Positions 27,196 through 34,440 of a stretch of 64,000 bases of DNA are shown here, in pieces. Each line of letters begins with the position of its first letter. Within the stretch, counting starts at the first letter, position 1. The position numbers and the translations under genes are program-made. The stretch covers positions 868,001 through 932,000 of the forward strand of contig NZ_JANADR010000001.1 in the NCBI RefSeq assembly GCF_024199925.1, written 5' to 3'. The stretch comes from Bradyrhizobium sp. CCGUVB1N3 (GTDB taxonomy: Bacteria > Pseudomonadota > Alphaproteobacteria > Rhizobiales > Xanthobacteraceae). The notes under the pieces are model-generated. The model saw nothing but the letters and a program-made list of their open reading frames with translations, was not told the origin of the DNA and ran no database searches.

Positions 27196-27849
27196 ATGAA
27201 GCGCCGCGTCGCCATCCTGATCTCCGGCCGAGGCTCCAACATGGCGGCGCTGATCAAGGCCGCCGCCGCGGCGGATTTTCCGGCGGAGATTTCGCTCGTC
27301 ATCTCGAACAAGGCCGCCGCGCTCGGGCTGGAAAAGGCGAGGGCGGGCGGCGTGAAGACGCTGGTGATCGAGAGCAAGCCGTTCGGCAAGGACCGCGCCG
27401 GCTTCGAGGCTGCGCTGCAGGCAGCCCTCGACCAGCACGGCATCGAGCTGATTTGTCTGGGCGGCTTCATGCGGCTGTTCACGGCCGAGTTCACGCAAAG
27501 CTGGTACGGGCGGATGCTCAACATCCATCCCTCGCTGCTGCCGTCGTTCCCCGGCCTCGACCCGCACGGCCAGGCCTTGCGCGCAGGCGTGAAACTGTCC
27601 GGCGCGACGGTGCACTTCGTGATCCCCGCGACCGATGCCGGCCCGATCGTGATGCAGGGCGCCGTCCCCGTCAGCGACAACGACACGCCGGACACGCTCT
27701 CCGAGCGCATCCTCGAAGTCGAGCACCGCATCTATCCCGAAGCGCTACGCCTGCTTGCAACCGGCAAGGTCCGGATCGACGGCGATGTCTGCAAGACCGC
27801 GGGGAGCGGGGGCTCGGAGAATTTCCTGATCTCGCCGGTGGTGAGCTGA
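27196..27849 (+). CDS. purN: Phosphoribosylglycinamide formyltransferase
   Basis: Formylates GAR with 10-formyl-THF, the third step of purine synthesis. At 217 aa it has the folate-enzyme core: VAILISGRGSNMAALI at the N-terminus, the catalytic Asn-His pair in NIHPSLLPSFPG and the Asp in ATVHFVIPATDAGPIV. It follows purM by six bases, so both steps are coexpressed. A bidirectional hairpin lies just after it. Confidence 0.97.
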   Translation: MKRRVAILISGRGSNMAALIKAAAAADFPAEISLVISNKAAALGLEKARAGGVKTLVIESKPFGKDRAGFEAALQAALDQHGIELICLGGFMRLFTAEFTQSWYGRMLNIHPSLLPSFPGLDPHGQALRAGVKLSGATVHFVIPATDAGPIVMQGAVPVSDNDTPDTLSERILEVEHRIYPEALRLLATGKVRIDGDVCKTAGSGGSENFLISPVVS

Positions 27850-27878
27850 AGCGCCATGCAGGCTTGAACCACAAACGA

Positions 27879-27905
27879 AATCCCCCGGGCAGAGCCGGGG
27901 GGATT
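27879..27905. terminator. Bidirectional terminator between purN and csp
   Basis: A near-perfect hairpin AATCCCCCGG / CCGGGGGGATT with a short loop and one bulged base. It separates the convergent ends of purN (27849) and the cold-shock gene (27938) and can serve both. Confidence 0.75.
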
Positions 27906-27937
27906 CATGCTTGCCTGTGTCGATTGTCGGTAGAAAG

Positions 27938-28144
27938 TCAGTGAACCTTGAGGTTCTCCGCGGACGATTTGCCGCGGTTCTCCACGAGATCGTACTCAAC
28001 CACCTGGTTTTCATTGAGCGTGGAGAGTCCGGCACGCTCGACCGCAGAGATGTGGACGAACACGTCCTTGTCGCTGCCGTTCGGCTTGATGAACCCATAG
28101 CCCTTGGTCGGGTTGAACCATTTGACGGTGCCCTTTTGCGCCAT
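27938..28144 (-). CDS. Cold-shock domain protein
   Basis: A 68-aa OB-fold nucleic-acid chaperone of the CspA family, binding single-stranded RNA or DNA. RNP1 (KGYGFI) and RNP2 (VFVHIS) are intact, as is the MAQKGTVKWFNPTKGYGFI opening. A strong site AAGGAGGAGACTCGCG precedes the ATG. The 376-bp upstream gap leaves room for the long untranslated leader typical of cold-inducible csp genes. Rhizobia carry several paralogs, so no specific gene symbol is given. Confidence 0.95.
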   Translation of the reverse strand: MAQKGTVKWFNPTKGYGFIKPNGSDKDVFVHISAVERAGLSTLNENQVVEYDLVENRGKSSAENLKVH

Positions 28145-28520
28145 CGCGAGTCTCCTCCTTTAGACAGAAAAAAGACGCGGCCGCGATTTTCGCGTGCCAC
28201 GCCACAAACGGACTTCCGGAAGTCTGTTCGAATCTCTCAATGTCGCGAAACGCACAGTCGAGCGGCCAAATCCGATTGTGCCGGATATTGCAACATGAAA
28301 ATCGCGCGCTAGCAAGCAGCGTGCAGATTTCAAGTGCCGATCCGACTCGCCGTGGCACAGTTTGCGACCTGTGGCAGCGGTACCACAGCGCGGGTAATCC
28401 CCCCGTTCAACGCCACTCAAGCGATTGACCCTTCCGGCCAGTTCGGCGCAAATCGTCGCAGTTGCAGCGATGCGTGTTGCATTTTTGCGCGTCGCCATTT
28501 GCTTTGGGAATTGTGTCGTT
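28145..28520. other. Divergent regulatory region csp / autotransporter
   Basis: 376 bp between the divergent csp and autotransporter starts. Apart from the csp ribosome site (28151-28158), I see no palindrome, terminator or gene. It should hold both promoters and possibly a csp leader that folds in a temperature-dependent way. Confidence 0.5.
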
Positions 28521-29687
28521 ATGCGCTGCCTATCGCAGCCTTCTGGGACTAGGCGGACGCGCCGGCCGGGTTTTGTCCGGCGGGCCGCGAGCGTCACCGC
28601 GATCGCCTTTGCGTTCGTCCTGATGATCATGGCTGCCCCGGCGCATGCCCAGTCGCCCACACCGACGCCGACCCCCACAGCGACCCCGACGCCCACCCCG
28701 ACACCGACGCCGTCACCGACGCCAACCGCGATGAATTACGGCCAGTCGGCGGGCAACACCACGCTCAACCTCGGCTCCAACTTCCTGGAACGGCTCGGCA
28801 ACCAGGCCTCGAACGGCTTCGACCGGACCTCCCGTACCAATCCCGGCGGCGGCGGCGCCGCGGAGGGGGCGGAAGGGCCGCGCTACCGGACCTGGTTCGA
28901 GGGCTACGGTATTTCGATGCGGACCGACGCGCAGGGCGACTTCGTCGGTGACAAGCGCAAGACCATTGGCGGGGTGGCGGGCTTCGGCGCGCGGCTCGCG
29001 CCGGGAGTCAATCTCGGCTTCTCCGTCGACCAGAGCCACACCGACATCGACGTGCCCCTGGCGCTGCAATCGGCAACGCTGGATCTGACCCAGTTCGGCG
29101 TCAACGGCTCGGTCGACAAGGGGCCCTGGACCTGGGCCTTCGCGCTCGTGCACGGCTTTGGCAACGTCCATTCCAGCCGGGACAGCGGCTTCGGCCTTGC
29201 GACCGCGGGCTATCGCGCCAACATCGACGGCGCGCTGACCGAGATCAGCTACTACTGGACCCAGGACCAGACCCGCTTCGTCCCCAAGGGTGCGCTGGAA
29301 TATGTCCGCGCCACCAGCGCCTCGTTCCAGGAGACGGGCAGCCTCTTTCCCCTGACCGTCGGCTCGTCCGCACTCGCGCGCGCACGCCTGATGCTCGGCG
29401 CCGAGGTTGGGCGCTACTTCATCTTCGATCAGAAGGTTCTGGACCTGTCCGCCTACGGCAAGTTCGTCGACAATTTCTATCAGGACCTGGGATCGATCCA
29501 GGTCAGCCTGGGCAGGCAGAGCCTCGTGGTGCCCGGCATCGGCGAGAGCCGCTACGGCCTCGACGCCGGCGCCTCGGCCTCGCTTAGCCTGACCAACACC
29601 GCGCGCCTCTACGTCAATTATGACGGCAAGTTTCGTAACGAGTTCACCTCGCACCAGGGCACGGTCGGCTTCGAGTACAGATGGTAG
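28521..29687 (+). CDS. Autotransporter-type barrel protein with Pro-Thr linker
   Basis: A 388-aa outer-membrane protein. A signal peptide (about 1-44, ending AHAQ) is followed by about 28 residues of alternating Pro-Thr (45-73), then a beta-barrel of the autotransporter type from about residue 115 to the end (YRTWFEGYGISMRTDAQG near the start, and a terminal FEYRW with C-terminal aromatic for Bam recognition). There is almost no passenger domain. I start at ATG 28521; the reading upstream to 28425 has no signal. The Pro-Thr coding run is a slippage-prone CCGACG-type repeat. Convergent with the LysR gene, ten bases away. Confidence 0.82.
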   Translation: MRCLSQPSGTRRTRRPGFVRRAASVTAIAFAFVLMIMAAPAHAQSPTPTPTPTATPTPTPTPTPSPTPTAMNYGQSAGNTTLNLGSNFLERLGNQASNGFDRTSRTNPGGGGAAEGAEGPRYRTWFEGYGISMRTDAQGDFVGDKRKTIGGVAGFGARLAPGVNLGFSVDQSHTDIDVPLALQSATLDLTQFGVNGSVDKGPWTWAFALVHGFGNVHSSRDSGFGLATAGYRANIDGALTEISYYWTQDQTRFVPKGALEYVRATSASFQETGSLFPLTVGSSALARARLMLGAEVGRYFIFDQKVLDLSAYGKFVDNFYQDLGSIQVSLGRQSLVVPGIGESRYGLDAGASASLSLTNTARLYVNYDGKFRNEFTSHQGTVGFEYRW

Positions 29688-29697
29688 CCGCCGCCGA

Positions 29698-30741
29698 TCA
29701 GGTCGGCGTCGCCGCGACATAGCCCGTCAGGCCAAAGCTCTCCCGGGCCGCCGCCATCATCGGCACCAGCGCGTTCGGGTGGATGAACTCGTCGCGGAAG
29801 CAGGGATAGGTGCGCGGATCGAAGATCTTCTTCAGCCACTCGACTACGATCCTGTGTCGCTCGGAGGCGCGGAATTCCTTGTGATAGGTGAGCCAGAGAT
29901 CGGCGTGGTGACTGACGCCGAGATCGACGGCGACAAGCGGCGCGCCGAGTGCGATCGACACCGTCGGCAGAAAGCCGATGCCGGCGCCGCGTTCCACCGC
30001 ATAGAGCACGCCGACCGACGAGTTGGTCTTGATCCCGACGATGCCCTCGAGCGACGTGAGCCCCAGGATGCGGGCATAGGCGGTGTCGTCGACCTGCGGC
30101 GCGCTCTGCTTGATGATCCTGTGGTTCTGCAAATCGGCAAGCGTGCCGGGCACGCCGTGCAGGCTCTCGTAATCCTTGGAGACGAAGGGGTAGATGTGCA
30201 GCCGGCCAAGCTTTGCCACGATCAGATCGGGATTGGTCGGCGGCTCCAGCTGGATCGCGATATCGGACTCCAGACGGGCAACATCGGCCTGCTCCATCGC
30301 GCAGCGCAAGTCGACGGTGATCTTGCGATACGTCTTCTGGAAATCGATCAGCCGCGGCAGGATCCAGAAATTGCCGGGGCCCTCCGTCACTGCGACGCGC
30401 ACGGTGCCCGTCGCGTCGCTCGAACCACGCGAGGCGCGGCGAAATACATTGAAGGCGTGGCGCTCCATCAGAGTAACATCGGAGATCATCGCCGTGCCTT
30501 CGTCGCTCAGCGTCAATCCGCTCTGGTCGCGCAGAAACAGCTTGCAGCCGATGCTCTCTTCGAGCCGGTCGATCCGGCGCATCAGCGTCGTCGAGGTAAG
30601 GCCGAGCTCCTCGGCAGCGTTGCGGAAACTTTTATATTTTGCGCAAGCTAAAAACAGCTTCAAATCGTCCCAGGATGCATCCAGGGACTCATCGCTGCGG
30701 TGCTGCGTCATCGCAGCACCCCGGTGCAATAGTTGCTGCAT
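29698..30741 (-). CDS. LysR family transcriptional regulator
   Basis: A regulator of about 347 aa. The winged helix (about 24-84) contains WDDLKLFLACAKYKSFRNAA and LGLTSTTLMRRIDRLEESIG, a variant with Thr-Leu-Met in the recognition helix; the inducer-binding domain occupies about 110-320. ATG 30741 (AAGGA eight bases upstream) and ATG 30711 are both possible. It diverges from the GNAT/aminotransferase cluster with only 66 bp between, so it probably controls that cluster. Inducer unknown. Confidence 0.9.
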   Translation of the reverse strand: MQQLLHRGAAMTQHRSDESLDASWDDLKLFLACAKYKSFRNAAEELGLTSTTLMRRIDRLEESIGCKLFLRDQSGLTLSDEGTAMISDVTLMERHAFNVFRRASRGSSDATGTVRVAVTEGPGNFWILPRLIDFQKTYRKITVDLRCAMEQADVARLESDIAIQLEPPTNPDLIVAKLGRLHIYPFVSKDYESLHGVPGTLADLQNHRIIKQSAPQVDDTAYARILGLTSLEGIVGIKTNSSVGVLYAVERGAGIGFLPTVSIALGAPLVAVDLGVSHHADLWLTYHKEFRASERHRIVVEWLKKIFDPRTYPCFRDEFIHPNALVPMMAAARESFGLTGYVAATPT

Positions 30742-30807
30742 ACACCCGTTCCTTACCCGATAAGCTCCTCATCCTAACGGGACGGGGCGAAACGATAGAG
30801 GGGTGGG

Positions 30808-31425
30808 ATGGGTATGGAAAGGGGCTCGTTTGCCGCAAGGCATGAATTTGACGCGCTGCCGCTCAGTCCAGACGTCGATGTCCATTGTGCGCAATTTTCC
30901 GAAATTGCCGCGCTTGCCGACATGGCGCATCGGTTGGTCCCCGGCGTGCGGATCGGCGAGCAGCAGCTCGCGCGCTATTTCACCTTCGATTCCCAATGCC
31001 TTCTGACCTTCACCCGGAACGGTGCGCTGGTCGGTGGCATGGCCTTCCTGTTTCTCAATGAGCGCGGCCATGACGCGTTGCTGCTCGACGAGATCTGTCT
31101 GACCGAGCCCGACATCGGGTATCTCGCATCTGGCAACGAGGAGGTCTCGGCCACCTACATCTGGGCCATCGCGACCACCGGCCGCGGCATCGCCGGTTTG
31201 GGCAAGGCAGCCGCGCATCTGCGACAGCCACGGCTACGAAGTGCCGATTGTTTCGCGCAGCCGTCGACTGCGGCTGGACGCGACATCATGAAGGCGACCG
31301 GTTTTGAACCTATCGCGAGCTTCCAGCCCGACCTCTGGTGTTACGAGCGGCCATGGAATCGACTGCCCCTGCACGGGCGGGGTGCGATGATCGAAGCAAG
31401 GAGTTTTGCAGATGCACGGCACTAG
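30808..31425 (+). CDS. GNAT-like protein, first gene of accessory operon
   Basis: A 205-aa cytosolic protein. Its core (GALVGGMAFLFLNERGHDAL, then a helix near TTGRGIAGLGKAAAHL, and ATGFEPIASFQPDLW at the end) has the beta-alpha arrangement of a GNAT acyltransferase, but the acetyl-CoA loop (Q/R-x2-G-x-G/A) is only loosely matched. I regard it as a GNAT relative of uncertain activity. The next gene starts inside its last 14 bases, so the two are translationally coupled and probably act together. Confidence 0.65.
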   Translation: MGMERGSFAARHEFDALPLSPDVDVHCAQFSEIAALADMAHRLVPGVRIGEQQLARYFTFDSQCLLTFTRNGALVGGMAFLFLNERGHDALLLDEICLTEPDIGYLASGNEEVSATYIWAIATTGRGIAGLGKAAAHLRQPRLRSADCFAQPSTAAGRDIMKATGFEPIASFQPDLWCYERPWNRLPLHGRGAMIEARSFADARH

Positions 31426-32032
31426 AATTCCTTTAGCCAAACCCGACTCGCGCGCCATCACGATCCGCATCGCACGCGACCCCAGCGACCTGATGCTGGT
31501 CACGGCCATCCGCTCGGCGGTGTATCTCGCCGAGCAGGACTGTCCGTTCGAGGAAGAGTTCGACGGCAACGATTTGGTCGCCGCGCATTTCATCGGCTTC
31601 ATCGGCAACGAGCCCGCGGGCTGCCTCCGGGTTCGCTTCTTCGGCGAATTCGCAAAGGTCGAGCGGCTCGCGGTGCGGCACCAGTACAGGCGCTCGCGCG
31701 TGTCGTTCAAGCTCGTGCAGGCGAGCGTCGATTATGTGAAGCGCAAGGGCTTCCGCAAGATCTATGGGCAGGCGCAGGATCGGCTGGTCGACTTCTGGGC
31801 CCATTTCGGCGCCAAGCCGCTCGGCCACAATCGCAAGATCACCTTCTCGGATTTTTCCTATACCGAGATGGTGCTCGAGATCGAGCCGGGGCCGGACGCG
31901 ATCACGCTGGACAGCGATCCTTACGTGATCATCCGCCCCGAGGGTGATTGGGACCGGCCCGGTGTGCTCGACGCGTCGGCAGGACGGGCGGTGACGTCGC
32001 CACTGCATAACCTCTCGACGGCCGAACACTGA
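31412..32032 (+). CDS. GNAT family N-acetyltransferase
   Basis: A 206-aa acyl-CoA-dependent transferase. The GNAT core is clear: NDLVAAHFIGFIGNEPAGCLR, then the beta4 strand and pyrophosphate loop ERLAVRHQYRRSRVSFKLVQ, then YVKRKGFRKIYGQAQDRLVDFWAHFGAKPLG. The acceptor is unknown. I start at ATG 31412, eight bases after AAGGAG; the gene overlaps the end of the preceding one. The C-terminal extension (about 155-206) is beyond the minimal fold. The operon context suggests modification of an amine made by the downstream aminotransferase, which is inference. Confidence 0.85.
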   Translation: MHGTRIPLAKPDSRAITIRIARDPSDLMLVTAIRSAVYLAEQDCPFEEEFDGNDLVAAHFIGFIGNEPAGCLRVRFFGEFAKVERLAVRHQYRRSRVSFKLVQASVDYVKRKGFRKIYGQAQDRLVDFWAHFGAKPLGHNRKITFSDFSYTEMVLEIEPGPDAITLDSDPYVIIRPEGDWDRPGVLDASAGRAVTSPLHNLSTAEH

Positions 32033-32057
32033 TATTGGTGCAGCTGCGAACAAGAAA

Positions 32058-32621
32058 ATGCCGGACTTCACTCACGACGATCCGCCGATCCTGGTTTGCG
32101 CCGATCTGCAGATCGAATATCTGACCCCCGGGCGTCGCCATGTCATTCTCGATGGCGACGCCACGACCTCGCGCTGCCTGGAGTTGTTGACGCTGTGGCG
32201 CGACAATCTTTGGCCAGTGATGCACCTGAAGCGCATTGCGCAGGCCGCCTGGTTCAATCCGGCATCCAAGCTGACCGATTGGATTGTCGAGCTGAAGCCG
32301 CGGCCGGGCGAGATGATGTTCGAGCATCCGCTGCCGTCGGCCTACAGTTCCGCACGGTTCGCGGACTACACTGCGAACATCCGGAACATCCGCTACGTGC
32401 TGCTGGGTTTCTCCCTCGACGAGACGATTTTGGCGACGGTGGTCGACGGGTTTCACAGGAGCCATCGCTACCAGGTCGTCTCTGATGCTGTCGCCTGCCG
32501 CCATCCGGGCCATGGCGACGCGGCGACCTACAAGCAGTCGGTGGTGAACGTGATCGGTAATTTTGCTACTATCGGCCCAGGGGCCGAGCTCATCAGGACC
32601 AGCGGCGCCATCGCGGTGTAG
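32058..32621 (+). CDS. Isochorismatase-fold protein lacking the catalytic Lys and Cys
   Basis: A 187-aa protein of the isochorismatase/nicotinamidase (cysteine hydrolase) fold. The first catalytic Asp is kept (D16 in ADLQ), but the usual Lys is not seen where GEMMFEHPLPSAYSS aligns (E89-H90), and the nucleophile Cys is replaced in GFSLDETILATVVD (Thr123 at the Cys place). Hydrolase activity is therefore doubtful, and it may be a pseudoenzyme or binding protein. It is 25 bp after the GNAT gene and 26 bp before a small ORF, in the same operon. Fold is confident, function unknown. Confidence 0.78.
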   Translation: MPDFTHDDPPILVCADLQIEYLTPGRRHVILDGDATTSRCLELLTLWRDNLWPVMHLKRIAQAAWFNPASKLTDWIVELKPRPGEMMFEHPLPSAYSSARFADYTANIRNIRYVLLGFSLDETILATVVDGFHRSHRYQVVSDAVACRHPGHGDAATYKQSVVNVIGNFATIGPGAELIRTSGAIAV

Positions 32622-32647
32622 ACGAGCGCGGCCCGCGACAAGGATGA

Positions 32648-32830
32648 TTGACGACATTGTCCCGGGGGCAAGAGCTGGAAGATCTTGTGAGCGATCTGTC
32701 GCGCGCCCTTGAAGCGGCGCGCCGGCTCGGCCTGTCGACGACCGTCTATCTGCTCTCAATGGCAATCGTCGAGGCGCGCGAGGCGGCCGAGGCTGCCTCG
32801 GATGACGGCGACGATGACGGGGCCGCCTGA
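32648..32830 (+). CDS. Small acidic protein (60 aa)
   Basis: A short ORF with TTG start (AAGGATGA directly upstream) encoding a helical, acidic protein: SRGQELEDLVSDLSRALEAA, a hydrophobic stretch RLGLSTTVYLLSMAIVEA and an Asp/Ala-rich tail (ASDDGDDDGAA). It is not recognisable as a known family. Spacing to the upstream gene (26 bp) and the reading on the same strand make coexpression likely. The start is uncertain; in-frame TTG 32657 and GTG are alternatives. Confidence 0.6.
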   Translation: MTTLSRGQELEDLVSDLSRALEAARRLGLSTTVYLLSMAIVEAREAAEAASDDGDDDGAA

Positions 32831-32974
32831 ACCGAGGCTTTACCTGTTTCCTGCAACGCTGCTGTGCTGCCGACGAATTGGCGTTGCAAGTTGTGTCGTG
32901 CCGCAATAGCCAAGTGACGACGCCGTCGACAGACGAGCTCCGTTTCGGCGCGAGCCGAAGGCTGAAGGAATGAT

Positions 32975-34360
32975 ATGATGACCATGCTGCCCAATTCGCA
33001 AGAAGCCCGCGATGTCGCCTACCAGCTCCATCCCTATACCAATGCGCGCACCCATCAGCAGAATGGCCCGCTGGTGATCGAGCGCGGCGAGGGGCCCTAT
33101 GTCTTCGACGCCGCGGGCAAGCGCTATTTCGAGGCGATGGCCGGCCTGTGGAGCGTCGGGCTCGGCTTCAACGAGAAGCGGCTGGTCGAGGCCGCATACC
33201 GGCAGATGCAAGCCCTGCCGTTCTATCATACGTTCTCCGCGAAATCGCACGGGCCCTCGATCGACCTCGCCGAGAAGCTCGTCGCTCTCGCGCCGGTGCC
33301 AATGAGCAAGGTGTTCTTCACCAACTCCGGCTCGGAGGCCAATGACACGGTGCTGAAGCTGATCGCTTATCGTTCGAACGCTCTCGGACAGCCACAGCGC
33401 AAGAAGGTGATCAGCCGCATGCGCGCCTATCACGGCGTCACGATCGCCTCCGCAAGCCTCACCGGCCTGCCGAACAATCACCGCTCCTTCGATCTTCCGT
33501 TGCCGAATATCCTGCACACGGGCTCGCCGCATTTCTACAAGGACGGCCATGCCGGCGAGAGCGAGGAAGCCTTTGCGACGCGGCGCGCCGAGGAGCTGGA
33601 AGCGCTGATCGTGAGGGAAGGTCCGGAGACCATCGCGGCCTTCTTCGGCGAGCCGGTGATGGGGGCAGGCGGCGTGATCGTTCCGCCCGCGACCTATTGG
33701 GACAAGGTCCAGCAGGTCCTGAAGAAGCATGACATCCTGCTCGTCGCCGACGAGGTCATTTGCGGCTTCGGCCGCACCGGCAAGATGTTCGGCTGCGACA
33801 CCTACAACATCAAGCCCGATGCGATCGTCGTCTCCAAGCAGATCACCTCGAGCTATTTCCCGTTCTCGGCGGTCCTGATGAACGACCGGATGTTCGAGCC
33901 GATCGCGGACGAGAGCAACAAGATCGGCGTTCTCGGCCACGGTTTCACGGCAGGCGGTCATCCGGTCGGCGCGGCGGTCGCGCTGGAAAACCTCAAGATC
34001 ATCGAGGAGCGCGGCCTGGTCGCGCATGCCGCGGAGACGGGTGCCCATATGCAGGCGCGGCTGCGCGAACTTTCGGGCCATCCGCTCGTCGGTGAGGTCC
34101 GCGGCGTCGGCATGATCGCCGCGATCGAACTCGTGCTCGACAAGCAGCGCAAGACGGCCGCAAGCACGCCCGGTGCCGTCGGCGGCATCGCGGCGCGCAT
34201 GCTCCAGGAGCGCGGCGTCATCTCGCGCAACATGCTCGAAGCCGTCGCCATCTGCCCGCCGTTGATCGTCACCAAGGGCCAGATCGACGAGCTGGTCGGC
34301 ACCATCGCGGGCGTGCTGGATGATATGAAGGCGGAGGCTGCGAAGCTGACGCCGGCGTAG
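32975..34360 (+). CDS. Class III (omega-type) PLP aminotransferase
   Basis: A 461-aa PLP enzyme of the class III family that includes beta-alanine, GABA and putrescine pyruvate transaminases. Landmarks: SGSEANDTVLKLIAYR, the AYHGVTIASASLTGLP cofactor region, VADEVICGFGRTG and PLP lysine K288 in VVSKQITSSYFPFSAV. It probably transfers an amine group to or from an omega-amino compound. ATG 32975 follows AAGGA. It is 144 bp after the small ORF, so an internal promoter is possible, but it is in the same orientation as the GNAT pair. Confidence 0.93.
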   Translation: MMTMLPNSQEARDVAYQLHPYTNARTHQQNGPLVIERGEGPYVFDAAGKRYFEAMAGLWSVGLGFNEKRLVEAAYRQMQALPFYHTFSAKSHGPSIDLAEKLVALAPVPMSKVFFTNSGSEANDTVLKLIAYRSNALGQPQRKKVISRMRAYHGVTIASASLTGLPNNHRSFDLPLPNILHTGSPHFYKDGHAGESEEAFATRRAEELEALIVREGPETIAAFFGEPVMGAGGVIVPPATYWDKVQQVLKKHDILLVADEVICGFGRTGKMFGCDTYNIKPDAIVVSKQITSSYFPFSAVLMNDRMFEPIADESNKIGVLGHGFTAGGHPVGAAVALENLKIIEERGLVAHAAETGAHMQARLRELSGHPLVGEVRGVGMIAAIELVLDKQRKTAASTPGAVGGIAARMLQERGVISRNMLEAVAICPPLIVTKGQIDELVGTIAGVLDDMKAEAAKLTPA

Positions 34361-34399
34361 GGCGGCGGTCGGCATGACCGTAGCGATTGGTCACATTCT

Positions 34400-34440
34400 C
34401 GGTGTCGTCCTGGCGAACGCCAGGACCTCAGACCTGGCGG
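34400..34440. repeat. Short palindromic repeat at convergent gene ends
   Basis: The sequence contains GTCCTGGC-GAAC-GCCAGGAC at 34407-34426, a perfect 8-bp stem with a GAAC tetraloop, with flanking sequence that recalls the GTCGTCC-type palindromes scattered in Bradyrhizobium intergenic regions. The downstream end overlaps the last codons of the TPR gene. It could terminate both convergent genes. Confidence 0.55.
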
